Below, piece after piece: positions 21,328-31,116 of a stretch of DNA of 64,000 nt (positions are counted from its first letter, which is position 1; each line of letters begins with the position of its first letter). The DNA is taken from contig CAVSID010000001.1 in the NCBI GenBank assembly GCA_963727915.1, forward strand, positions 186,001-250,000. The letters run 5' to 3'. A program made the translations under genes and the position numbers. The notes beneath the pieces are model-generated. The model did not search any database. It saw only the letters and a program-made list of their open reading frames with translations, and was not told where the DNA came from. Source of the stretch: CAWAND01 sp963727915. GTDB lineage: Bacteria; Chloroflexota; Anaerolineae; Anaerolineales; E44-bin32.

Positions 21328-22836
21328 ATGTTTAACAAAGTCCTGATCGCCAACCGAGGTGAGATTGCCGTCCAAGTCATCCGAGCCTGCCGCGAACTCG
21401 GCATGAGCACGGTGGCTGTCTTCTCCGAGCCCGATCGCTCTGCGTTGCATGTTCGCTACGCGGATGAAGCCTATGAACTCGGCCCGGCCCCGGCCCGCGA
21501 CTCCTACCTCCGGGGAGACAAGATCATCGATATCGCCAAGCGCTCAGGTGCCAAAGCCATTCACCCGGGATATGGTTTCCTGGCGGAACGGGAAGACTTC
21601 GCCCGGGCCGTCGAAGACGCCGGGCTGATCTTCATCGGCCCACGCCCGTCGGCCATTGCCGCCATGGGGGACAAGGCGGTGGCCCGAGCAACCGTGACCG
21701 CCGCCGGTGTGCCGGTTGTCCCTGGCACAGAAGGGGAAGGCGATCTGCGCGATCAAGATTTGATCGATATCGCCCCATCGATCGGTTTTCCCCTCCTGAT
21801 AAAGGCCACGGCCGGCGGCGGGGGGAAGGGCATGCGCGAGGTTATCTCCGCCGAAGAGCTCCCGTCGCTCCTCACAGCAGCCAGGCGGGAGGCGGAAGCC
21901 GCCTTCGGGGAAGGCAATGTCTACTTAGAGAAGCTGCTGCTTAACGCCAGACACGTCGAATTTCAGATCTTGGCCGACAACGACGGCGATACCATCCACC
22001 TCGGCGAACGTGAATGCTCCCTACAGCGGCGGCATCAGAAGCTCCTAGAAGAAGCCCCCTCGCCTGCCGTCAGCGACGAGTTGCGGATGAAGATGGGTGA
22101 GCTGGCCAAGAAGGCCGCCAAGGCCGTCGACTACCTGAATGCGGGCACCATCGAGTTCTTGCTCGACAAGGACCACAACTTCTTTTTCCTCGAGATGAAT
22201 ACTCGCCTGCAAGTGGAGCACCCGGTCACCGAGATGGTGACCGGCATAGACATCGTCAAGGAGCAAATTCGAATCGCCCGCGGCCGCAAGATGCGCTACA
22301 CCCAGGACGATGTACAGATGAAGGGCTGGGCTATCGAATGCCGCATCAATGCTGAGGATCCATACAACAACTTCTTGCCCTCCACCGGCCGGATCGGACT
22401 ATCCGTCGGCCCAACCGGGCCTGGTGTTCGGATCGACACCGGCGTGTATCCTGGGTTTGAGATCTCTCCCTACTACGACTCGTTGATCTCGAAACTGATC
22501 TGCTGGGGCGAGACGCGGGGAGAAGCCATTCTGCGCATGCGACGAGCGCTCGAGGAGTACCGGATCCTGGGCGTAAAGACCAATATCCCGTTTCACCAGA
22601 ATATCATGGACTCGCATCGGTTCATCGCCGGAGCTTTTGATACCCGGTTTGTGGAAGAGCGGTTTTCGATGGATGAAATGGACGAAGACAAAGAGGATCT
22701 GCGCCACATCGCCGCCATCTTTGCCACGCTCTACGCCCACCGAGAGACCCAGGAAGCATCACAAATCGTCCGCCGGGGCGAGCGCGACACGAGCAATTGG
22801 AAGTGGGTCGGCCGCTGGGAGCGGCTCCATCGATGA
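21328..22836 (+). CDS. pccA: Acyl-CoA carboxylase biotin carboxylase subunit
   Basis: A 502-residue biotin carboxylase that carboxylates biotin using ATP and bicarbonate. It shows the N-terminal ANRGEIAVQVIRACRELG motif, the ATP-grasp glycine loop AGGGGKGMR, and EMNTRLQVEHPVTEMVTG near the active site. It has no biotin-carrier domain of its own; that function is supplied by the separate gene 55 bases downstream. The arrangement pccB-pccA-carrier is consistent with a three-component propionyl-CoA carboxylase. Confidence 0.95.
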   Translation: MFNKVLIANRGEIAVQVIRACRELGMSTVAVFSEPDRSALHVRYADEAYELGPAPARDSYLRGDKIIDIAKRSGAKAIHPGYGFLAEREDFARAVEDAGLIFIGPRPSAIAAMGDKAVARATVTAAGVPVVPGTEGEGDLRDQDLIDIAPSIGFPLLIKATAGGGGKGMREVISAEELPSLLTAARREAEAAFGEGNVYLEKLLLNARHVEFQILADNDGDTIHLGERECSLQRRHQKLLEEAPSPAVSDELRMKMGELAKKAAKAVDYLNAGTIEFLLDKDHNFFFLEMNTRLQVEHPVTEMVTGIDIVKEQIRIARGRKMRYTQDDVQMKGWAIECRINAEDPYNNFLPSTGRIGLSVGPTGPGVRIDTGVYPGFEISPYYDSLISKLICWGETRGEAILRMRRALEEYRILGVKTNIPFHQNIMDSHRFIAGAFDTRFVEERFSMDEMDEDKEDLRHIAAIFATLYAHRETQEASQIVRRGERDTSNWKWVGRWERLHR

Positions 22837-22891
22837 TCCGGATTTTAGGCGTCACCTTCCCTACCAATGAGAACGTCGGGAGCCGGCCGGT

Positions 22892-23389
22892 ATGAAATAC
22901 ATCGCCACGATCGAGGGCAGCAGCTACGAGATTGAGATCAACGAAGAGGGCGAAATCCTCGCCGACGGCGAGCGCTTGCCGGCCGGATTCCAGGCCGTGG
23001 CAGAACAAGCCGTCTACTCTCTCCTCCTCGGCAATCGGTCGTTTGAAGCCCACATCAGCCCGGGTCAGGAAGGGCTGGACGTGCTTCTCCGCGGTCAACT
23101 CTACGAAGTTTCAGTGGAGGATGAGCGGCAGCGGCTCCTCAGAAAGGCCACGGGCGGCGACGTGGCTCAGAAGGGCGAGTACCAGCTCAAAGCTCCGATG
23201 CCGGGCCTGATCGTCGATGTCCCAGTCCAGGAGGGCGATCAGGTCACCAAGGGGCAGAACCTGGTCATCCTCGAATCGATGAAGATGCAGAACGAACTCA
23301 AGTCGCCGAGGGACGGCATAATCGGCCGGGTGCGCGTCAGTAGCGGCGACAGTGTCAAGCAGAGCTCGGTTCTGCTGACCTTGGTCTGA
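22892..23389 (+). CDS. Biotin carboxyl carrier protein
   Basis: A 165-residue carrier. The C-terminal biotinyl domain (from about residue 95) contains the biotinylation site ESMKMQNE, with the conserved APMPGLI stretch upstream. The N-terminal 90 residues resemble the linker and half-domain seen in carriers of acyl-CoA carboxylases. It would shuttle carboxybiotin between the adjacent PccA and PccB. The next gene starts one base after its stop. Confidence 0.93.
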   Translation: MKYIATIEGSSYEIEINEEGEILADGERLPAGFQAVAEQAVYSLLLGNRSFEAHISPGQEGLDVLLRGQLYEVSVEDERQRLLRKATGGDVAQKGEYQLKAPMPGLIVDVPVQEGDQVTKGQNLVILESMKMQNELKSPRDGIIGRVRVSSGDSVKQSSVLLTLV

Positions 23390-23390
23390 C

Positions 23391-24014
23391 ATGCAGACAT
23401 CTACTGAGATCGAAGCTAAGTTCCCCGTCTCCGGGCTGACCGGCCTGGATCTGACACTTCAGGACCTTGGCGCCCGCCTTCTCGCCCCTCGCTACCTCGA
23501 GCGTAACTGGCAATTCGACACGCCCGAGGGGGAGTTGTCCCGCTCTGGCCGCGTGCTCCGCGTGCGAGAGGGCGGGGGCGGCAGCATGACCTACAAAGAG
23601 AAGACGGGGCAGCGTTTGACCCGTCGCGAAATCGAATTCAACATCTCCTCTTCAGCCAAAGCTGCAGAATTGCTCGAGGCGCTTGGCTACCGTGTGATAC
23701 TGGTCTATGAGAAGTACCGCCAAGTGTATAGCCTGGACAACGTCGAAGTGATGCTCGACGAGGTCCCGCTTGGATCCTTCGTGGAGATTGAAGGGCCAGG
23801 CGAGACCGCCATCATGCGGGCAGCGGACCGACTCGGCCTGGCGCGAGAGGCAGGTATCGATCTGAGTTACATGGCGATCTTCGAACAGCTGCGCCGCGCC
23901 GCCGGACTGGAGATTCCCAATCTGACTTTTTCCGATTTCGAAGGCTATGAATTGGACACGATGGCATTGTTAGGCCTGCGCGACGCACTTGTCCCCGGGG
24001 AAGGCACGGGTTGA
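23391..24014 (+). CDS. CYTH-domain protein (CyaB/thiamine-triphosphatase-like)
   Basis: A 207-residue CYTH protein. The signature EIEAKF (ExExK) is at residues 6-11, and later strands carry the basic and acidic residues that bind a triphosphate and metal (LRVREGG, TYKEKTG, FVEIEG). Family members hydrolyse triphosphates or act as class IV adenylate cyclases; the exact substrate is unknown here. It begins one base after the carrier protein gene and ends overlapping the next start, so it is part of the propionyl-CoA operon, an unexplained companion. Confidence 0.85.
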   Translation: MQTSTEIEAKFPVSGLTGLDLTLQDLGARLLAPRYLERNWQFDTPEGELSRSGRVLRVREGGGGSMTYKEKTGQRLTRREIEFNISSSAKAAELLEALGYRVILVYEKYRQVYSLDNVEVMLDEVPLGSFVEIEGPGETAIMRAADRLGLAREAGIDLSYMAIFEQLRRAAGLEIPNLTFSDFEGYELDTMALLGLRDALVPGEGTG

Positions 24015-24016
24015 CC

Positions 24017-25678
24017 ATGCCAGATTCCTATGACAAAGCCTACGCAGACTGGGAAAGGGGCAGCCTAGAGGAGGCTCTTCGGCACCAACCCGAGCGCAAG
24101 GACCGGTTTGAGACCTCCTCTGGAATTGGAATGGAGCGGGTCTTCTTGCCAGACGAGCCGGACCAAGACTACCTGAGATCTGTGGGGTTTCCTGGGGATC
24201 CGCCCTTCACCCGCGGCGTCCATCCCACTATGTATCGCGGCCGCTACTGGACGATGCGGCAGTATGCCGGCTATGCGTCTGCAGCCGAATCCAACGCCCG
24301 TTACCGTTACTTGCTCGACCAAGGCCAGACCGGACTTTCCGTGGCATTTGATCTTCCCACCCAAATCGGCTACGACGCAGACGACCCCCTGGCCGAAGGG
24401 GAGGTCGGCAAGGTAGGGGTGTCGATATCGAGCCTGAGGGATATGGAGCAGTTGTTCGATCAGATCCCGCTTGACAAGGTATCCACAAGCATGACGATCA
24501 ACGCCCCAGCAGCGGTCCTACTGGCCATGTACGTCGCCGTAGCCAGACGCAAAGGCGTCTCCGAAGACAAGCTGCGAGGCACGATCCAGAACGACATTCT
24601 GAAGGAGTACATCGCCCGCGGCACCTACATTTTCCCGCCAGCGCCAGCCATGCGTTTGATCACAGATGTGTTCAGCTACTGCCGCCAGCATATCCCGCGG
24701 TGGAACACGATATCTATCTCCGGCTATCACATCCGGGAGGCCGGCGCCACCGCCGTTCAAGAAGTGGCCTTCACGCTCGCCAATGGGAAAGCCTACGTAG
24801 ATGCGGCCCTGAGCGCTGGCCTGGCGATCGACGAGTTCGCACCACAACTGGCCTTCTTCTTCAGCGTTGACAACAACTTTCTCGAGGAAGTCGCCAAGTT
24901 CCGGGCCGCCCGCAGGGTTTGGTACCGACTGATGCGGGACACCTACGGGGCGAAAGATCCGAAATCTTGGCGGCTGCGGTTTCACGCCCAGACTGGGGGC
25001 TCGACGCTGACGGCACAGCAGCCGGAGAACAACGTCGTGCGTGTGGCCTTGCAGGCCCTGGCGGCCGTTCTCGGGGGGACCCAATCACTGCATACCAACA
25101 GCATGGACGAGGCGCTCGGCCTGCCAACGGAACACGCCGTGCGTCTCGCGCTTCGCACACAGCAGATCATCGCCCATGAAAGCGGCGTGGCCGACACCGT
25201 AGACCCCCTGGGGGGCTCCTACGCTGTCGAATATCTCACCGATGCGATAGAGTCCCGCGCCCTAAAATACATGGAAGACATCGAAGCCATGGGTGGCGCT
25301 TTACCGGCGGTCGAGGCGGGTTTCATCCAGCACGAGATCCAGGAATCTGCCTACCGCGCCCAGATGGCCATAGAAGCCCACGAGGCGATCGTCGTCGGTG
25401 TCAATGATTTCTCGCTCGACGAAAAGGTGCCTATCGATGTCTTGCGCGTCGACCCCGCCATTGAAGGTGCCCAACGCCGCTCGCTGGAGGACCTGCGCCG
25501 TCAGCGCGACCCCGCCATGGTGGAAAGTCAACTTGAGCGCCTCACGGCTGCCGCCGAAGCGCAGGCCAACCTGATGCCGCACTTCATCGCATGCGTTGAG
25601 GCAGACGTGACGCTGGGCGAGATATGCGGCCGGTTGCGACGCCTTTGGGGTGAGTACCAGGCACCGCCCACCCTTTAG
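24017..25678 (+). CDS. mcmA1: Methylmalonyl-CoA mutase large (catalytic) subunit
   Basis: About 553 residues covering only the TIM-barrel substrate domain; the cobalamin-binding domain is absent, as in split mutases. Residues matching Tyr89 (WTMRQYAG) and Arg207 (QNDILKEYIARG) of the Propionibacterium enzyme are present, as is ISGYHIREAG around the catalytic histidine. Together these specify methylmalonyl-CoA. The ATG at 24017 is taken; a TTG at 24011 overlapping the CYTH stop is equally possible and has a better-placed GAAGG. The epimerase follows 73 bases later. A small B12-binding subunit must be supplied from elsewhere. Confidence 0.92.
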   Translation: MPDSYDKAYADWERGSLEEALRHQPERKDRFETSSGIGMERVFLPDEPDQDYLRSVGFPGDPPFTRGVHPTMYRGRYWTMRQYAGYASAAESNARYRYLLDQGQTGLSVAFDLPTQIGYDADDPLAEGEVGKVGVSISSLRDMEQLFDQIPLDKVSTSMTINAPAAVLLAMYVAVARRKGVSEDKLRGTIQNDILKEYIARGTYIFPPAPAMRLITDVFSYCRQHIPRWNTISISGYHIREAGATAVQEVAFTLANGKAYVDAALSAGLAIDEFAPQLAFFFSVDNNFLEEVAKFRAARRVWYRLMRDTYGAKDPKSWRLRFHAQTGGSTLTAQQPENNVVRVALQALAAVLGGTQSLHTNSMDEALGLPTEHAVRLALRTQQIIAHESGVADTVDPLGGSYAVEYLTDAIESRALKYMEDIEAMGGALPAVEAGFIQHEIQESAYRAQMAIEAHEAIVVGVNDFSLDEKVPIDVLRVDPAIEGAQRRSLEDLRRQRDPAMVESQLERLTAAAEAQANLMPHFIACVEADVTLGEICGRLRRLWGEYQAPPTL

Positions 25679-25751
25679 CATCTCACGCCGCCAAGGACAC
25701 CAATCACGCTACAATTGTGACGAAGGCCAAGCTCGACGCTGAGAGGTCCTG

Positions 25752-26165
25752 ATGCCGCGAGTAAAACGCATTGATCATGTTGCTATCGTCGTGGACGACA
25801 TCGACCAGGCGCTCACTTTCTGGCGGGATGGGCTGGGCCTCGAACTCAGCCACGTTGAAGATGTGCCCGGTCAACAGTCCGTTGTGGCTTTTCTGCCGAC
25901 CGAACAAGGGGAGATCGAACTGGTCAAACCAACCGATGAGAACAGTGGCGTCGCCCGTTTCCTGGAGAAGCGCGGGGCGGGTGTGCACCATGTGTGTTTC
26001 CAGGTTGAAGACCTGCAGGCCAGCTTGGAAAGCCTGCAAGCCAAGGGCGTGCGCTTGATTAATGCCGAGGCCGTCATTGGGGCGGCAGGCAAGAGGGTTG
26101 CGTTCATCCACCCCGAAAGTGCAAACGGGGTCCTAGTCGAGCTTTATGAGCTCACTGAGCAATAG
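25752..26165 (+). CDS. mce: Methylmalonyl-CoA epimerase
   Basis: A 137-residue vicinal-oxygen-chelate protein that interconverts (S)- and (R)-methylmalonyl-CoA. It has the two repeated beta-alpha-beta-beta-beta units with metal ligands in IDHVAIVV, GVHHVCFQV and LVELYEL. The start has a GAGAGG-type site upstream. It links the carboxylase product to the mutase substrate and so completes the propionyl-CoA to succinyl-CoA route except for the B12 subunit. Confidence 0.94.
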   Translation: MPRVKRIDHVAIVVDDIDQALTFWRDGLGLELSHVEDVPGQQSVVAFLPTEQGEIELVKPTDENSGVARFLEKRGAGVHHVCFQVEDLQASLESLQAKGVRLINAEAVIGAAGKRVAFIHPESANGVLVELYELTEQ

Positions 26166-26349
26166 GCCCAAAACCGCATAGTTTTGCCCGGCACCTCGCC
26201 AATCGTGCCCGGGCGCTGAGCCAAATCACGGCAGCCGGCGTCAACAGACTCCAGCGCGCCCACCGCAGTACGGCGTGGGCAACCTACCTGCCTCCGACGT
26301 CAAGAACTGGCATCTACCAATTGACATGGGTGGTTCCTAACTTAAATGG

Positions 26350-26378
26350 ACAGGACGGGTCCGACAGACCCGCCCTGT
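26350..26378. terminator. Hairpin between convergent genes
   Basis: ACAGG-A-CGGGTC, a five-base loop, then GACCCG-C-CCTGT forms an 11-bp stem with one mismatch. It sits between the epimerase (plus) and the membrane protein gene (minus). The T run is weak on both strands, so a terminator role is likely but not certain. Confidence 0.5.
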
Positions 26379-26427
26379 AGCTATTCCCCGCCAGGCCCTT
26401 CGACTGGCGAGGGCATCGGCTTATTGA

Positions 26428-26853
26428 CTAGTTGCGGTTGATGAGGCGGTGCGCAGCCATCGCAAGACCGCCGGTGAACCCTATCCCCAACCCGACTGCC
26501 ATCACGGCCGTAATTGTTATCAACACGGGGGCTAAGACAGCGAATTTAATAGAGCTGCTAATCTGAACCGGCTCGTATGCGCCGGGGGCCAGTAAGCCAA
26601 CCATGATGCCCAGTGGCGCAAACAGTAGATAGCCGACGATCACCAGCCATCGGCCGAGTTTGTTCTCCATGTTTTCGGCAACAGAGAGCAACAGGGCACC
26701 GCTCAGAAACCCTGCCAGGAACAGGCCCAATGTTTCGGTGATCAGCGCCAGTCCTTCAGGCAGAAAGTGGAACTGAATGCTCATGTAGCCCATGCCGATA
26801 AAGGCCCACGAGAGCCCGATCAGACTAAGCGCAGGCATATTGGTCTTTTTCAT
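26428..26853 (-). CDS. Four-helix membrane protein of unknown function
   Basis: A 141-residue protein, nearly all hydrophobic, with about four membrane helices and a short basic C-terminus (HRLINRN). The start ATG has GGAGGG about ten bases upstream. It stands alone on the minus strand between the epimerase and the second mutase. I do not recognise a family. Confidence 0.7.
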   Translation of the reverse strand: MKKTNMPALSLIGLSWAFIGMGYMSIQFHFLPEGLALITETLGLFLAGFLSGALLLSVAENMENKLGRWLVIVGYLLFAPLGIMVGLLAPGAYEPVQISSSIKFAVLAPVLITITAVMAVGLGIGFTGGLAMAAHRLINRN

Positions 26854-26970
26854 ATCTCAGCTTCCCTCCAAGATGGGTTTGGCACCTCACTTACGATTGT
26901 GCCACGCGAGCCGCCTCCTATGGCTGAAATGCAAGCTGTCTGTAAGGTGTCCGAAGGGGCCCGACCCGCA

Positions 26971-26979
26971 TGCTATAAT
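26971..26979 (+). promoter_or_regulatory. Extended -10 promoter of the second mutase
   Basis: TGC-TATAAT, about 29 bases before the ATG at 27008; no clear -35 was seen. Confidence 0.6.
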
Positions 26980-27007
26980 CCGCGAAATCGGCCTGCGGGA
27001 GGTGCGA

Positions 27008-28686
27008 ATGTACGATCCTCGGAAGATCGAAGAGCTCAAGCTCGCCCTTGAGCAGTGGGAAGAAACCACCCTTCATCAATCGTTGGCTCGCAAGCTCGAA
27101 CGACTCGGCCGGTTCATGACCACTTCATCCGAGGACATTGATCGCTTGTACACGCCCCTCTCCGTCTCCGATATGGATTACCTCAGGGACCTGGGCCTGC
27201 CGGGGGAATATCCCTACACCCGCGGCATTCACCCCACCATGTTTCGAGGTCGTCCGTGGACTCAGCGCATGTTCGCCGGCTTCGGAACGGCCGAAGAGAC
27301 CAATGAACGCTTCAAGTACTTGCTCGAGAAGGGTCAAACAGGCTTGTCGGTGGCCTTTGACCTGCCAACCTTGATGGGCTACGACACGGACGACCCGGAA
27401 GCCCTGGGAGAGTTTGGAAAATGCGGTGTGGCCGTCTCCTCGCTCAAGGACATGGAGATTCTGTTCGCCGACATTCCACTGGACAAGGTATCGACCAGCA
27501 TGACGATCAACTCCCCTGCGGCCGTTGTTTGGGCGATGTATGTGGCAACCGCTGAGAAACAAGGCGTGCGCCCCGAGCAACTGCGGGGCACGATCCAAAA
27601 TGACATCCTGAAGGAATACATCGCGCAGAAGGAGTACATCTTCCCGCCCAAGCCGTCGATGCGCTTGGTTGTGGATACGATAGAGTTCGGCGCCCAGAAC
27701 TTGCCCCAGTGGAATCCGATATCCATTTCTGGATACCACATCCGGGAGGCCGGCTCAACGGCTGCCCAGGAGCTGGCTTTCACCTTGGCCGACGGGCTGG
27801 AATACGTCCGATGGAGCCTTGACCGTGGACTGGACATCGACGATTTCGCACCCCGTTTATCTTTCTTCTTCAACGCACACAATGATTTCTTCGAGGAGAT
27901 CGCCAAGTACCGGGCGGCGCGCAGGATCTGGGCGCAGGAAATGCGCGAGACATTCGGCGCCAAGCAGCCTCGTTCCTGGCTGATGCGCTTCCACACCCAG
28001 ACCGCCGGCGTGAGCCTCACCGCCCAGCAGCCCGAGAACAACATTGTCCGTGTGGCCCTTCAGGCGCTGGCAGCGGTTCTGGGTGGCACGCAATCATTGC
28101 ACACGAATTCCATGGACGAAGCCCTGGCCCTCCCCTCCGAACACGCTGTCAAGATCGCACTTCGCACACAGCAGATCCTGGCTGAGGAATCCGGCGTGGC
28201 CAATACGATTGACCCCCTGGGGGGATCGTTCTTCGTCGAAGCCATGACCAATCGGATGGAGTCACTCGCCAGGGGGTACTTCGAGCGCATTCAGGACTTG
28301 GGCGGGGTGCTCCCCGCCCTCGATGTTGGATTCTTCAGCGCGAGATTTCGGACGCAGCCTACCGCTATCAGAAGGAGATCGACCAGGGCGAGCGTCAGAT
28401 CGTGGGGGTGAATGCCTTCGCCGATGACGGGGGTTTTGAGATCCCCATCCTGCAGATGGACCCCCACGGGCACGACCGCCAGGTCTCCCGCTTAGACGAA
28501 CTCAAGGCGTCGCGCGACCAGGCCGCCGTCGGAGAGTTGTTGGATCGCTTGCGCCTGGCCTGCCAGGGCACCGAAAACGTGATGCCGCACGTGATGGAGG
28601 CTGTTCAACGCTACGCCACGCTGGGCGAAATCGTCTCCGTTATGAAGGATGTGTTTGGGACTTACCGCGAACCTGAGTGGATTTAG
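27008..28686 (+). CDS. icmA: Isobutyryl-CoA mutase-like large subunit (one apparent frameshift)
   Basis: About 559 residues when repaired; a B12-dependent acyl-CoA mutase barrel without the cobalamin domain. At the positions that set substrate choice it has Phe (WTQRMFAG) instead of Tyr89 and Gln (QNDILKEYIAQK) instead of Arg207. This pair is known for isobutyryl-CoA mutase (F80/Q198 in Streptomyces IcmA). The frame breaks near 28336 (GFFS | REISDAAYRYQKEI) and continues to the stop at 28686; one missing base explains it. The ATG has GGGAGGTG upstream and an extended -10 promoter of its own. The small IcmB-type subunit is not in the window. Confidence 0.85.
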
Positions 28687-28790
28687 ACCGACGCTGTCAG
28701 CCGTACCATGACGTGCCCGCAGAAGGCAAGTCAGGTGCATGCCCGGGCAAGCATTTGCCGGTCATCTCTCACACCAGGGTTCTCAGCCCT

Positions 28791-28810
28791 TTTGTGATGG
28801 ATTTCACAAA
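28791..28810. promoter_or_regulatory. CRP/FNR-type palindrome upstream of the DUF4013 gene
   Basis: TTTGTGA-N6-TCACAAA is an exact 7-bp palindrome containing the TGTGA-N6-TCACA consensus of cyclic-AMP receptor-type regulators. It lies in the 289-base gap between the mutase and the membrane protein gene at 28976. No other gene is seen in the gap. Confidence 0.55.
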
Positions 28811-28975
28811 GCCAAAGGTGTCGCTGTCTGCATCTTTTGGGATCGCAGGCTTGCGTTGTGGAGAGTAACAGTGTAAGCTTCGCGCCCGTAGCAATGTGGC
28901 GGGAGGCACCCCTCCCGGTTCAACGAACCGCACTACTTGTCGATCATTCAGAATTCAACTTTAGAGGAGGAAGGA

Positions 28976-29632
28976 ATGGACTACGGGCAATCATTTAGTT
29001 TCGTCTGGAAGGATCCCAATTGGGTCAAGAAGGTCGCCATCGCGTCGGTCGTCGTCTTGGTTGGCTTCATCACCGCCGGCCTGGCGCTGATCCCGCTTGG
29101 CGGCTGGACGGTGGCGATCACCCGCAATGTGATCCGTGGCGAAGAACCCGCCCTCGCCGAATGGGCCGATTTCGGCACGCTGATCATCGACGGCTTGAAG
29201 ATCATTGTGGTAGCCATCGTATGGTCCATCCCCTTGATGCTTATCGTCGGTTGCTTCTCAGGCGTGGCTGCTATCGCCGCCAACCAGGATCAGAGCGGCA
29301 CCTTCACCAGCATCCTTTCGATCCTCAATGCCTGCGTCAGCCTGCCGTACGGCGTCATCGTCGGCTTGCTGCTTCCGGCGTCGATAGGAGAGATCGCCGA
29401 CCACGGCCAGCTCGGGCAGGCGCTCAACCCGGCCAACGCCTTTAAGCTGGTCCGCGCCAACCCCGGCGGCTACATCATTGCCTGGCTGCTGGCAGGCATC
29501 GCAAGCGGAATACTCAGCACTGTTGGCGTGCTGATTTGCGTCATCGGCGTGTTTCCGGCGATCGCTTACGCCGCAGCCCTCACAGGTCACCTCTACGGCC
29601 AGGCCTACAAAGTGGCCCAAAGCGCCGCCTGA
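28976..29632 (+). CDS. DUF4013 membrane protein
   Basis: A 218-residue membrane protein beginning MDYGQSFSFVWKDPNWVKK, the typical start of DUF4013 proteins, followed by about five to six helices. The ATG at 28976 follows AGGAGGAAGGA. Function of the family is unknown. It is a single-gene unit closed by a perfect terminator at 29667-29699. Confidence 0.85.
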   Translation: MDYGQSFSFVWKDPNWVKKVAIASVVVLVGFITAGLALIPLGGWTVAITRNVIRGEEPALAEWADFGTLIIDGLKIIVVAIVWSIPLMLIVGCFSGVAAIAANQDQSGTFTSILSILNACVSLPYGVIVGLLLPASIGEIADHGQLGQALNPANAFKLVRANPGGYIIAWLLAGIASGILSTVGVLICVIGVFPAIAYAAALTGHLYGQAYKVAQSAA

Positions 29633-29666
29633 GGCCAATACGTCCTTCAACACCCGGTCCAATGAC

Positions 29667-29699
29667 AGAGGCCCCTGGGATCCCAGGGGCCTCTTTTGT
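29667..29699 (+). terminator. Strong intrinsic terminator
   Basis: Two perfectly complementary 14-base arms (AGAGGCCCCTGGGA and its reverse complement) meet without a spacer and are followed by TTTTGTT. It ends the DUF4013 transcript. Confidence 0.9.
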
Positions 29700-29722
29700 T
29701 CACCAAGGCGCGCAAATGCAGT

Positions 29723-29983
29723 CTAGACCGCCCCGCTGCACTCTGCCACGCCGAAATACTTGACCGCGTCATCCAAGATCATGGACATGTTCAGGAGATA
29801 CTCGTCTCTCAAGTCGGGATTGAGCTCATCCAGGAACTGACCGATGTCTTGGCCGAGATCGGTAAACCGGCGCGCTGCGCAGCGTTCGATCCAGGCAATA
29901 GCGTTGCCGCGGTACGGCTCTCGAAGCGAGTCCAACCGGTCCACCAGCGACTCGGCATTGGTCAGGCTGGCCGATTTCAGCAT
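29723..29983 (-). CDS. Small soluble protein of unknown function
   Basis: An 86-residue, mostly helical, acidic protein with no membrane segment or cysteine motif. GGGAGG lies seven bases before the ATG, which argues for a real gene. It follows pfkA on the same strand after 160 bases. Family not recognised. Confidence 0.6.
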   Translation of the reverse strand: MLKSASLTNAESLVDRLDSLREPYRGNAIAWIERCAARRFTDLGQDIGQFLDELNPDLRDEYLLNMSMILDDAVKYFGVAECSGAV

Positions 29984-30076
29984 TTCGCCCTCCCTTCAGG
30001 AGTTCAGCGTCTTCAACGGCATCAGCCAGAAGGGATGCAAGCTTTGAGCCAACGGCTTGGCGGCCAAAAGGATAGT

Positions 30077-30094
30077 CCGGCCAGATGCGGCCGG
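30077..30094 (-). terminator. Possible terminator after pfkA
   Basis: CCGGCC and GGCCGG form a six-base stem with a six-base loop. On the minus strand a short T run follows after about seven bases. Confidence 0.4.
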
Positions 30095-30144
30095 GCGATT
30101 TTCGTCCGGGGACTGTCCGACAGGAGAAGACGGCGCTGTTGGGC

Positions 30145-31111
30145 TCAGCGTGCCAGCATGCGGGCCATGTCGTAGTATTCGATATTCGCGCCTCGCTGGT
30201 GCGAAACGACTTCGCTCAACGGCACTGTGGCGATTTCACGCCCATCCAGACCGACCATCGCGCTCGGTCTCACCCGCCAGAAGACTCTCGACCGCTTTGA
30301 CGCCCATTCGTGTTGCCAGCAACCGATCGAAGGCGTTCGGTCTGCCGCCACGCTGGACGTGGCCCAGGATGGTCAGACGTGTCTTGAAGCCGACCTCCAG
30401 ACCTTCCAGGTGGTTCACCACCTCCTGAGGCGCAAGACTGCTCCCCTCGGCTGCGATGATGATGGCGTGGGTCTTGCCCCGAGCGTAGGCGTCTTCAACC
30501 GCCTCGGACACCTCAGCCAGGCTCGTATCGCGCTCGGGAATGAGGATCACTTCAGCGCCGCAGATGATCCCGGCCATCAAGGCCAGGTAGCCACAGTTCC
30601 TGCCCATGGTTTGGATCAGGAAGGCACGTTGATGCGACGAGGCCGTGTCGCGCAGCTTGTCCACAGCTTCCATGATCGTATTCAGCGCTGTGTCGACGCC
30701 CAGGGACATGTTGGTTCCCCAGATGTCGTTGTCGATCGAGGCCGGCACACCGATGACCGGAAATCCCAACAGAGCCAATTCGTGCGCGCCCTGCATCGAG
30801 CCATCCCCGCCGATGACCACCAAGCCCTCGATCTCGGCTTCGTTTAGCTCCCGCAGCGCCCGGACCCGGCCCTTGCGTTCGTGGAATTCCGACGACCGCG
30901 CCGTCTGCAGGATCGTCCCGCCTCGCTGGATGATGCCACCCACGTCGCGCGCCGTCAGCCGCATGCGCTCGCCGCGCAGCAACCCGTCGAAACCCTCACG
31001 GATGCCTATGACCTCGACGTTCTCGAAGTGGGCCGTGCGAACAATGGCCCGTAGGCAGGGGTTCATCCCTGGGGCATCCCCGCCCGAGGTCAGGACGCCT
31101 ATTCTATCCAT
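30145..31111 (-). CDS. pfkA: 6-phosphofructokinase (one apparent frameshift)
   Basis: About 321 residues. It phosphorylates fructose 6-phosphate. Nucleotide and substrate motifs are GGDAPGMN, GGDGSM (a glycine where pyrophosphate-dependent enzymes have aspartate, so ATP type) and ASIDNDI. The main frame runs to about 30265 and loses homology after GETER. One extra base there returns the frame MVGLDGREIATVPLSEVV to the stop at 30145, which fits the family's C-terminus. It lies five bases after the dnaE stop. Confidence 0.92.
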
Positions 31112-31116
31112 GGGTA

